Part shown: piece after piece, positions 1-5,676 of the stretch | How the letters are laid out: the number at the start of each line of letters is the position of its first letter | Numbering within the stretch: position 1 is the first letter of the stretch | Assembly (NCBI GenBank): GCA_023257035.1 | Contig: JALRDI010000272.1 | Location: 1-6,605, forward strand | Reading direction: 5' to 3' | DNA length: 6,605 nt | Source: Ilumatobacteraceae bacterium | Lineage (GTDB): Bacteria > Actinomycetota > Acidimicrobiia > Acidimicrobiales > Ilumatobacteraceae | Translations under genes and position numbers: made by a program | The notes under the pieces: model-generated | Seen by the model: only the letters and a program-made list of their open reading frames with translations | Database searches by the model: none | What the model was told of the DNA's origin: nothing

Positions 1-14
1 CAACAGGCACTTTA

Positions 15-88
15 CGGAACTCGTTACAGATGCTGGCTCAATCTTTTCTTCTAAGACCCCGCCAGAGAGTCTTCGTAACTCGTCACAG
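15..88. repeat. Pair of near-identical dyad sites (operator-like)
   Basis: CGGAACTCGTTACAG at 15-29 and CGTAACTCGTCACAG at 74-88 match at 13 of 15 positions and lie in the same orientation, 59 bp apart. Each contains a 12-bp inverted repeat one base away from the perfect dyad GTAAC-TC-GTTAC (16-27 and 75-86). Two copies of a short dyad in non-coding DNA are typical of binding sites for a dimeric repressor such as a TetR or GntR protein. The regulator and the gene controlled would lie left of the window. They sit just past the P450 stop codon, so they could also serve the next minus-strand gene. The function is inference; the repeat itself is seen directly. Confidence 0.5.
53..73 (-). terminator. 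Weak hairpin downstream of the P450 gene
   Basis: Read on the minus strand, this 21-nt stretch can fold as an 8-bp stem (AAGACTCT with GGGGTCTT, including two or three G-U pairs) around a 5-nt loop CTGGC. It begins 35 nt after the P450 stop codon. It is followed by an A-rich, not U-rich, run, so it is not a canonical intrinsic terminator. It also lies between the two dyad sites, so it may have no role in termination. Confidence 0.2.
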
Positions 89-107
89 TTTTATGTGATG
101 TGGCGAC

Positions 108-1274
108 TCAAGACGTCGAGACAACAAGTCGTTCAAGGCCATGCAGACTGTTGTTCCGACGCCATTCGGCTTCTCGAACCTCAATGGTCTCGACCCGATC
201 AAGGAATTGATCAAGCACGGCTTTCACTTCTTGTTGCGCGAGGCTCGCACCAACACAACGATGCACGCCTCTTCCGAATGCGAGATGGTCAACCGGGTTA
301 CGAGTGATGTCAAAGACATCTGGTTGATCAAAACGTCGTTCGTCGCGATTTGCTGACCCGAAGAGCAAGACCACACGAGCACCCACCGGAATGGTCGAAC
401 CGCTCACGTCAACTTCCGACGTCGTGACACGAGTGAACCGTTGCACGGGTGGCTCAATGCGCAAGATCTCTGCGATGGCGCTCTGCAGTAACGACCGATC
501 TGCACGTAGGCGTTGCCACTGATCGGGATGTTGACCAAACAAGTACAGCGACGACGAAATTGAGTTCACCGTTGTATCCATGCCTGCCCAGACAACGGCC
601 ATCACCAGCCCTGGGCATGCATCTGCATCGACATTGCCGACATCACCTGCGGCATAAAACTGACGACCCAACCCTTGATCGGCAAGTTGGTCAGGGGTCA
701 ATGTCGTAAAGCAGTACTGGAACATCTCATAGAAGCCGGCAAAGCCTTCTTGGGCGAGAGCGTTGTCTGGTCCCATGATGTTGAACCCAGCGTCGGCCCA
801 TCTCATGAAGTGCTCTCGTCCCTCTTCAGGGAATCCGGCGAGAGATGACACAACATCAATGCTGAATGGTTGAGCGAGTTCGCTGACTGCCTCAAATGAC
901 GGCTTTGCCACGAGGTCCCCGACCATTCGCGCTGCCACCTCATCGATGAACGTTTGATGGGCAGACAGCGATCTCACCAACAGCGGCGGATTCATCACCT
1001 TTCGAAGCTGCTCATGTCGCGGCGGATCGGACGTCAAGATCCCGCTTCCACCGAACCGGTTGCCTTGCTCACCAACCCCAACACCGCTCGCAGAACTGAA
1101 TTGTTCCCAATCTTGCACCGCCGACCGGACATCGTCATAACGAGACAGGATGTAGACGTCACGCTCGGCGTCATAGACGACCGGGCCGAGAGCGCGAAGT
1201 TCTGCATAGGCTGGATATGGGTTCGCAAGCACGTCATCTGACCAGAGGTCGATATCAATCGATGGAATGTTCAC
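108..1274 (-). CDS. Cytochrome P450, CYP199-like
   Basis: This 388-aa haem monooxygenase is complete and close to the usual length of about 400 aa for soluble bacterial P450s. Three hallmarks are visible: the I-helix oxygen-activation motif AGMDTT at 230-235 (acid-alcohol pair D233/T234), the K-helix ExxR at E269-R272, and the haem loop FGRGVHRCVG at 333-342 with the cysteine ligand C340. There is no membrane anchor, so it is cytosolic and needs a ferredoxin and reductase, neither of which is in the window. From memory, it resembles CYP199A enzymes (para-substituted benzoate O-demethylases) in GPVVY near residue 30, FNIMGPDN at 164-171, DTTVN at 233-237, GSANRDERR at 306-314, FDITR at 321-325 and a C-terminal NNSLHGLERL. 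However, the I-helix residues that bind the substrate carboxylate in CYP199A are not kept. The start is GTG, preceded by GGGG 7 nt upstream. It is the last gene of the MFS-hotdog-P450 unit. The P450 assignment is certain; the substrate is unknown. Confidence 0.96.
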   Translation of the reverse strand: MNIPSIDIDLWSDDVLANPYPAYAELRALGPVVYDAERDVYILSRYDDVRSAVQDWEQFSSASGVGVGEQGNRFGGSGILTSDPPRHEQLRKVMNPPLLVRSLSAHQTFIDEVAARMVGDLVAKPSFEAVSELAQPFSIDVVSSLAGFPEEGREHFMRWADAGFNIMGPDNALAQEGFAGFYEMFQYCFTTLTPDQLADQGLGRQFYAAGDVGNVDADACPGLVMAVVWAGMDTTVNSISSSLYLFGQHPDQWQRLRADRSLLQSAIAEILRIEPPVQRFTRVTTSEVDVSGSTIPVGARVVLLFGSANRDERRFDQPDVFDITRNPVDHLAFGRGVHRCVGASLAQQEVKAVLDQFLDRVETIEVREAEWRRNNSLHGLERLVVSTS

Positions 1275-1326
1275 GACTCATCCCCGGCCACAAATGAGAG
1301 CCCATTCAGCGTGATGTAGCTCATGT

Positions 1327-2007
1327 CTATGCCGACACCCAGAATGACCGTGCAAGGGCGATGACCTCGCCGTCCTCATCAAACGCTGCTGACGCGGCCC
1401 CACGCTTGCGCCCATCCCACACCGGCTCATAGTCGCCATTCCAGCCAACGATGGCGACTCGTTCCCCCGGGGCCACTTCGCGCCGCTGATCAACTGCGTA
1501 CTGCACGGTGTACGCCATGCGTTCACCATCACTACCGCAGACATAAAACGCAGCAGTGCAGTCGAGGGCTGACCACAGCGCACCAGACGACGCCAGCGAG
1601 GTCGTCGCCCACTCGGGAACAACCCAATCGGTCGCATAGCGACCGTCACCAAGTGCAGCCCCATGAACTTGCATTGACCCCGGCTGCATACCGCATGAGA
1701 AGCACGTCATCGAGATGTCATCATCGAGGAAAGGAATGAACCGCGAACGAGCCTCGGCGGCATCAGCAACCGAAACCGGTTCTGTCATCACTGCATCAGG
1801 CACCCACGGTGTCGCTTCCATGATGAGCACATCACCATGCAGTAACTGGACAGAGTCGCCATACACCACCTCAAGCTGTTCGCCGAGGGGAACATGATGC
1901 CGAAGGGCAATCGAATGTGGGCCGTCAAGGTGTTCAGAGAATTGCCGAGATGTCCACCCGCCTTGTCCGCTGCCAGCAGGCCCTTCAAAAAATGGTTCGA
2001 TCGTCAC
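1327..2007 (-). CDS. Double-hotdog thioesterase-like protein
   Basis: This protein of 226 aa (229 aa if the upstream GTG at 2016 is used) is cytosolic, with no signal peptide or membrane segment. It looks like the actinobacterial hotdog-fold family. In 229-aa numbering, the N-terminal half has the GPAGSGQGGW stretch at 12-21 and LRHHVPLGEQLEV at 38-50. A central CFSCG (C105, C108) corresponds to the family's CFVCG. The second half has LWSALDC at 147-153 (family WAALDCPGG) and ends in hotdog-like strands around 167-229. Such proteins are presumed to act on acyl- or aroyl-CoA thioesters or to bind acyl groups; no catalytic residue can be assigned here. I prefer the GTG start at 2007 because GGGGAGG lies 8 nt upstream, whereas it overlaps the GTG at 2016. 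It sits 59 bp after the carrier gene and 52 bp before the P450, so the three are probably co-transcribed. The fold assignment is fairly sure; the reaction is not. Confidence 0.8.
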   Translation of the reverse strand: MTIEPFFEGPAGSGQGGWTSRQFSEHLDGPHSIALRHHVPLGEQLEVVYGDSVQLLHGDVLIMEATPWVPDAVMTEPVSVADAAEARSRFIPFLDDDISMTCFSCGMQPGSMQVHGAALGDGRYATDWVVPEWATTSLASSGALWSALDCTAAFYVCGSDGERMAYTVQYAVDQRREVAPGERVAIVGWNGDYEPVWDGRKRGAASAAFDEDGEVIALARSFWVSA

Positions 2008-2015
2008 CGTGGACA

Positions 2016-2022
2016 CCTCCCC
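2016..2022 (-). promoter_or_regulatory. Ribosome binding site deciding the hotdog start
   Basis: GGGGAGG on the minus strand is complementary to the 16S rRNA 3' end. It lies 8 nt before GTG 2007 and overlaps the first base of the alternative GTG at 2016. Spacing therefore favours the shorter, 226-aa product. Confidence 0.55.
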
Positions 2023-2066
2023 ACCGTAATGAGCGAGATGCCGTCCTCATTGGGTCGGGAGAGGGA

Positions 2067-3341
2067 TCAACTCGCGAATACAGGCGTCGACGGAGAAGGT
2101 CGACGAATCATTGTCGCCAACATGCCGGCTGCAATAGCAATGCCACCGCCGGCCGAAAATGCCCACGTGTAATCTCCGGCCGCCTCACGAATGACTGCCG
2201 CTCCCCACGCTGAGACCGCTGCGCCGATTTGATGTGCAGCGAACACCCATCCGTAGACGGTTCCCGCGTTGTGCCGACCGAACGCTTCTGCACACAACAT
2301 GATCGTTGGTGGGACCGTGGCGATGTAGTCGAGCCCGAACAAGATCGCGAACACCCCGATCGAGACGTTGTCATGAATCACCGGCAAGAAGAACAGACTC
2401 ACCCCTCGAAATGAGTAGTAGGCGAACAGCAGTCGGCGCGGGTCATATCGATCGGTCAACCATCCGCTGACAAGTGTTCCCACAAAATTGAAGAGCCCCA
2501 TTACTGCCAGCCAGTTCGCCGCTGTGACTTCTGCGAATCCGTGCTCGGTGGCGTGAGCAATGAAGTGCTGGCCAACAAGCCCATTGCTCGTCACTCCACA
2601 CACCATGAAGGTGGTTGCAAGCAACCAAAACTCTGGTCGTCGAGCCGCACGTCTGAACAGGCCACGGTCAGGGGGTCGGGTCGGCTCGGGCGTGCCCCCA
2701 TACGGCGCGAGCCCCACGTCTGCTGGAGCGTCACGCATCAACCACGCCGTTGGGATGGCCGTGATGACGAGTAGCACCGCTCCAATTTCGAGCGAACGCC
2801 GCCAACCGGAGTTCGCTGCAAGTGCAGTAAAGAAGGGGAAGAACACGAGCAATCCCGCACTCGTTGATGCACCAAAAATTCCGGTGACAAGCCCCCGACG
2901 GTCGACGAACCAGCGGTTCGCGACGGTGGCGCCGAGCACGCTGGCGATGAGACCGCTTGCCAGTCCCGCGCCGAAACCGAACCAGAGATAGAACGACCAC
3001 AACGAGGTTGTTCGAGCACTGAACACAAACGACACCGCAGCCAGCAGCAGACTCGTCACTGTCGTGGCGCGCAGGCCGATTCGTGAAATAACGAACGCAG
3101 CGAGCGGGCCGCCTGCGCCATACATCACCAAACTGATCGATGCAGCGATCGACAGCGTCGACGTGCTCCAACCAGTGGATCGCTCCATATCGACAAGCAA
3201 TGCACCAGGTGTCGCCCTGCTACCCGCCGTCATCATCACCGCAATGACAGCAACACCGACCACCACCCAGCCATAAAACAGGTTCTTCGGTACGAATCGT
3301 GGAAGACGATGTACAGCGTCATCAGTTGCGGGGGTTGGCAC
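2067..3341 (-). CDS. MFS transporter (12-TM, monocarboxylate/OFA-like)
   Basis: This is an inner-membrane major facilitator superfamily carrier of 424 aa, expected to move a small organic solute with a proton or by exchange. The first helix starts right after FYGW (residues 22-25). Twelve hydrophobic segments follow, split by a hydrophilic central loop at about 204-239. Family signatures include NRWFVDRRGLVTG at about 142-154 (loop and helix after TM4, like the NRWF...RRGxxxG of oxalate/monocarboxylate carriers), DVGLAPYGG before the central loop, and GWLTDRYDPRRLL at about 293-305 (the motif-A equivalent in the second half). I start it at GTG 3341: this keeps the whole conserved core, leaves a normal gap to tadA, and has a -10-like TAGAGT 7 nt upstream. 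An ATG at 3449 in the same frame would give 460 aa, but its first 36 residues lie in or just before tadA and lack an SD. First gene of the unit with the hotdog protein and P450. The direction of transport and the substrate are unknown. Confidence 0.93.
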   Translation of the reverse strand: MPTPATDDAVHRLPRFVPKNLFYGWVVVGVAVIAVMMTAGSRATPGALLVDMERSTGWSTSTLSIAASISLVMYGAGGPLAAFVISRIGLRATTVTSLLLAAVSFVFSARTTSLWSFYLWFGFGAGLASGLIASVLGATVANRWFVDRRGLVTGIFGASTSAGLLVFFPFFTALAANSGWRRSLEIGAVLLVITAIPTAWLMRDAPADVGLAPYGGTPEPTRPPDRGLFRRAARRPEFWLLATTFMVCGVTSNGLVGQHFIAHATEHGFAEVTAANWLAVMGLFNFVGTLVSGWLTDRYDPRRLLFAYYSFRGVSLFFLPVIHDNVSIGVFAILFGLDYIATVPPTIMLCAEAFGRHNAGTVYGWVFAAHQIGAAVSAWGAAVIREAAGDYTWAFSAGGGIAIAAGMLATMIRRPSPSTPVFAS

Positions 3342-3348
3342 GTTCTGA

Positions 3349-3354
3349 ACTCTA
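3349..3354 (-). promoter_or_regulatory. Candidate -10 box, leaderless start of the MFS unit
   Basis: TAGAGT on the minus strand fits the actinobacterial -10 pattern TANNNT and lies 7 nt before GTG 3341. No Shine-Dalgarno sequence and no good -35 box are seen. This is what a leaderless mRNA would look like. Confidence 0.35.
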
Positions 3355-3363
3355 TGAGCGCGT

Positions 3364-3378
3364 TGCGCATTGGGCGCA
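3364..3378. repeat. Inverted repeat in the MFS/tadA divergent gap
   Basis: TGCGC-ATTGG-GCGCA is a perfect 5-bp inverted repeat with a 5-nt centre. It falls between the two candidate divergent -10 boxes, roughly where either -35 region would be, so it could be an operator. It is short enough to be chance. Confidence 0.25.
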
Positions 3379-3396
3379 GTCAGATCGTTTGCGACA

Positions 3397-3402
3397 TAAC
3401 CT
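3397..3402 (+). promoter_or_regulatory. Candidate -10 box, leaderless tadA start
   Basis: TAACCT fits TANNNT and ends exactly 6 nt before the GTG start of tadA at 3409. No Shine-Dalgarno sequence is present. The position matches transcription beginning at or next to the start codon. Confidence 0.4.
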
Positions 3403-3408
3403 GCCGTT

Positions 3409-3891
3409 GTGGGTATCAACACGCCAGCCGACCTTACCGACGAAGACATTGATGGCTGGATGTCGATCGCGCTCGAAGAAGCCCGCCTTGCTGAAACTCA
3501 TGGCGATGTGCCTGTTGGCGCAATCGTTGTTCGTGAACACCAGGTGATCGCTCGTCGACACAATGAGCGCGAACTCACTGGTGACCCGACCGCGCATGCG
3601 GAAGTTCTTGCTCTTCGTGATGCAGCCGCTGTTGTCGGCAATTGGCACTTGGAAGAATGCGTCCTTGTCGTGACTCTCGAGCCGTGTGTGATGTGTGCCG
3701 GTGCAATGGTGAACAGCCGTCTAGGAATGTTGATCTATGGCGCAACCGACCCAAAGGCGGGGGCATCAGGAAGTTGTTTCGACCTCACCAACTCTGAGGT
3801 CCTCAACCATCGGGTCCCACGTGTTGAGGGTGTACGCAGCGACGAATGCTCTCAACTCTTAAAGGAATTCTTCGCGGCTCGTCGCCACTGA
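3409..3891 (+). CDS. tadA: tRNA-specific adenosine deaminase TadA
   Basis: TadA deaminates wobble adenosine 34 to inosine in tRNA-Arg(ACG), so that one tRNA reads CGU, CGC and CGA codons. The 160-aa protein has the full zinc deaminase signature: HAE at 63-65 (H63 ligand, E65 proton shuttle) and EPCVMC at 92-97 (zinc ligands C93 and C96). The N-terminal part DVPVGAIVV at 33-41, followed by HNE at 51-53, matches the family's start and nucleoside-binding asparagine. GATDPKAGASGS at 111-122, NHRV at 133-136 and the C-terminal DEC...LLKEFF also fit E. coli TadA. GTG 3409 is preferred because the alternative ATG at 3460 would cut into the first helix (xxWMxxAL). The gene is divergent from the MFS unit, and tRNA-Ser follows 50 bp downstream on the same strand. 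TadA is usually essential, and nothing here looks damaged. Confidence 0.97.
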   Translation: MGINTPADLTDEDIDGWMSIALEEARLAETHGDVPVGAIVVREHQVIARRHNERELTGDPTAHAEVLALRDAAAVVGNWHLEECVLVVTLEPCVMCAGAMVNSRLGMLIYGATDPKAGASGSCFDLTNSEVLNHRVPRVEGVRSDECSQLLKEFFAARRH

Positions 3892-3941
3892 CTTGACCGT
3901 CACCGTCGCCCTCACCCAGCTTGCCGATAGCCTCCATCGAC

Positions 3942-4031
3942 GGAAGGATGCCAGAGCGGACGAATGGGACGGCCTCGAAAGCCGTTGAGGTCTTCGGGTC
4001 TCCGTGGGTTCGAATCCCACTCCTTCCGCCA
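3942..4031 (+). tRNA. trnS: tRNA-Ser(CGA), reads UCG
   Basis: A complete class II tRNA folds by eye. The acceptor stem GGAAGGA pairs with TCCTTCC. The anticodon stem ACGGC/GCCGT encloses the loop CTCGAAA, with anticodon CGA at 3976-3978. A long variable arm GAGGTC-TTCG-GGTCTC is diagnostic of serine, leucine or bacterial tyrosine tRNAs. The T arm is GTGGG-TTCGAAT-CCCAC. The discriminator is G, as expected for serine, and CCA is encoded in the DNA (4029-4031). The 90-nt length is normal for tRNA-Ser. It lies just after tadA, a neighbourhood I recall as common in actinobacteria. A -10-like TAGCCT at 3928-3933 could provide its own promoter, but no matching -35 is seen. Confidence 0.97.
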
Positions 4032-4049
4032 GAGAATGTGCAGGTGTCT

Positions 4050-4059
4050 GTCGTACGAC
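4050..4059. repeat. 10-bp perfect palindrome between convergent genes
   Basis: GTCGTACGAC is self-complementary and lies in the 37-bp gap between the tRNA 3' end and the stop codon of the convergent hydrolase gene. It has no loop and no U-tract, so it is a poor intrinsic terminator. It may be chance. Confidence 0.25.
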
Positions 4060-4068
4060 GAGAGCCGC

Positions 4069-5622
4069 TTAGCGACACTCGACGCCACTAGTAGGCGCTT
4101 CGAGATTGATGAGATAATCGTTGACGAGATCGTCGACGCATTGATTGACGCCATACCCGGTGTGCTGATCAGCCTCGACAATCACAAGGCGCCCATCGTC
4201 TAGCACCTCAGCCATTGCTTCGGTTGATGACAACGGTGTCGCCGGGTCTCCAGTCGTTCCGATCACAACAATCGGCCCCGCTCCCTCTCCTGTGATGTCG
4301 ATCCGGGGGTCTTGTGCAGCAGGAAAGAACGTGCAGAAATACTGACCAGACGCACCTTCGGGAACGAGTCGTGGCGCAACCGCTCGATACTCATCAGTCA
4401 GGGAATCTTCTTCCGCAACACTTGGTCTCTCCGCGCTGTCGGCGCAACTGATCGTCTGAAAGGCTTCGAGTTCGTTCCCGTATGAGCCATCTGGCTGTCG
4501 CTGGAAGTAGGCATCGTGCAACGACAACAGGCCAGAGCCGTCACCTGCTGCAGCTTTTGCAAGCGCAATTTCGAGTCGAGGCCAATATGAATCTGAGTAC
4601 ATCGCCTCGATCACTCCATTAATGGCAACTGCAAGATTCGCAGGCGGGCGATCGTTCGAAGTGGGTGCAGGGCTCGCGTCGAGCGATGCCATCAGATCGT
4701 CAAACGCGGCTTCTGCGTTTCCGTCGTTGTGGAACTCACATGTTGGATCACCGCTGCATTGCTTGAGGAAGGTCGAGAGCGAAGCCTCAAACCCTTCGAG
4801 TTGTTGGAGTGACGATTCAAGGCTGTCCGCGTTGGGATCAGCGGCGCCATCAAGCACCGCAGCACGAACGGTGTCGGGAAACAAAGTTGCCCACGTTGCG
4901 CCAAGTTCGCTTCCATACGAGAACCCGAAATAACTGATCGTTTCCTCACCGAGCGCACGACGCAACACATCCATGTCACGCGCCGAGTTGTTCGTTCCTG
5001 AAAACTGAGCGATGCCGTCATTTGCGCTCACACAACGATCAGCGAACTCCTGAGCGAGTGCAACAAGTTCACGTTGTTCGGCATCGGTCTCAGGAGTGAT
5101 ATCGATTTCAGCAAAGAACGGGTCGTAGTCATCGATGCAATCGATGCTCGGTTCACTCAATCCGGTGCCACGTGGATCCCATCCCACAATGTCAAAACGA
5201 TCGAGCAACGCCGAGTCATAAATCTGAGAGGCGTACTCAGCAAGGATTGACCCTCCGAAACCGGGCCCGCCGGGATTCACCAACAATGAACCGATGCGGT
5301 CCGTCTGGTTACGGGCGGGGTGCCGAACCACGTAGATCGAAATCGTGTCTCCGTTTGGATCGTTGTAATCGAGTGGCACGACAAGTTGAGCCGACTCAGT
5401 TGCCGGTCCAAGCGGCGACCACTCAAGCGAAGGAACAGCGACCTCGTCAGTCTGGGGATCTGGACTGTCATTCGCTTCTTGAGCAGCTTGCGGCTCATCG
5501 GAATTCGATTGCGACGCCGCCACGGTTGTTTCAGACGAGATCAGCCGAACAGGTTCTGCGCTGACGCAAGCCGTGATGACCAGAGCCCCGACTGTCATCG
5601 CAACGCTGTTTCGCCAGATCAT
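4069..5622 (-). CDS. Secreted lipoprotein peptidase, S33 / TAP-like alpha/beta hydrolase
   Basis: This 517-aa serine hydrolase resembles Streptomyces tripeptidyl aminopeptidase, SlpD/SlpE and mycobacterial Hip1-type proteins. A lipoprotein signal peptide is visible: R4, a hydrophobic stretch at 6-17, and the lipobox ITAC with C19. An acidic Ser/Pro-rich linker (20-62) then leads to the enzyme, which should be anchored outside the membrane. Catalytic-domain motifs in order: oxyanion region NPGGPGFGGS at 116-125, DPRGTGLSEPSIDC at 149-162, nucleophile elbow GFSYG with S235, and the conserved ISCAD at 391-395. The C-terminal domain has GDPATP with probable acid D459, and probable catalytic H487 in ADQHTGYG. 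It has eight cysteines after C19, compatible with disulfides. The likely role is removal of N-terminal peptides or hydrolysis of an ester or amide in the cell envelope. I start at ATG 5622 because the signal peptide begins there and a -10-like TACCCT lies 6 nt upstream. The frame is open further upstream to 5970, but that part overlaps the ABC gene and has no signal peptide. Confidence 0.92.
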   Translation of the reverse strand: MIWRNSVAMTVGALVITACVSAEPVRLISSETTVAASQSNSDEPQAAQEANDSPDPQTDEVAVPSLEWSPLGPATESAQLVVPLDYNDPNGDTISIYVVRHPARNQTDRIGSLLVNPGGPGFGGSILAEYASQIYDSALLDRFDIVGWDPRGTGLSEPSIDCIDDYDPFFAEIDITPETDAEQRELVALAQEFADRCVSANDGIAQFSGTNNSARDMDVLRRALGEETISYFGFSYGSELGATWATLFPDTVRAAVLDGAADPNADSLESSLQQLEGFEASLSTFLKQCSGDPTCEFHNDGNAEAAFDDLMASLDASPAPTSNDRPPANLAVAINGVIEAMYSDSYWPRLEIALAKAAAGDGSGLLSLHDAYFQRQPDGSYGNELEAFQTISCADSAERPSVAEEDSLTDEYRAVAPRLVPEGASGQYFCTFFPAAQDPRIDITGEGAGPIVVIGTTGDPATPLSSTEAMAEVLDDGRLVIVEADQHTGYGVNQCVDDLVNDYLINLEAPTSGVECR

Positions 5623-5628
5623 CAGATC

Positions 5629-5634
5629 AGGGTA
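5629..5634 (-). promoter_or_regulatory. Candidate -10 box, leaderless start of the lipoprotein gene
   Basis: TACCCT on the minus strand fits TANNNT and is separated by exactly 6 nt (GATCTG) from ATG 5622. There is no Shine-Dalgarno sequence. It supports the shorter start and a leaderless mRNA. Confidence 0.4.
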
Positions 5635-5664
5635 GGCCAGTGATGCACTCTCGCCATGGGTACT

Positions 5665-5670
5665 TAACAT
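5665..5670 (+). promoter_or_regulatory. Candidate -10 box for the ABC transporter gene
   Basis: TAACAT fits TANNNT and lies exactly 6 nt before ATG 5677. The same spot offers AAGGG at 5672-5676, which could act as a ribosome binding site for the in-frame ATG at 5683, 6 nt further on. The two readings differ by two codons. Confidence 0.35.
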
Positions 5671-5676
5671 GAAGGG

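Noticed and set aside
297..308. A possible third copy of the GTAACGAGTTAC dyad (GTTACGAGTGAT)
   Set aside because: Only 9 of 12 bases match, it lies inside the conserved P450 coding sequence, and it lacks the symmetry of the two copies at 16-27 and 75-86.
141..1258. Several plus- and minus-strand frames of 60-95 codons within the P450 gene
   Set aside because: They are shadows of the P450 frame, with no domain-like sequence, no ribosome binding sites and amino-acid composition typical of out-of-frame reading.
1278..3276. Open frames of 60-146 codons antisense or out of frame to the hotdog and MFS genes
   Set aside because: They are Arg/Ser/His-rich with no recognisable motif, and the true frames are fixed by strong family matches and start signals.
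3342..3449. Longer start of the MFS gene at ATG 3449 (460 aa)
   Set aside because: It would overlap the first 41 bases of tadA, has no ribosome binding site, and adds 36 residues without MFS character. GTG 3341 has a properly placed -10-like box.
3803..4203. Open frames on both strands running through the tRNA gene
   Set aside because: These include two minus-strand frames and a plus-strand frame of 79 codons. Their peptides (for example EWDSNPRRPEDLNG) are the well-known false translations of a tRNA-Ser gene, and they also overlap tadA and the hydrolase end.
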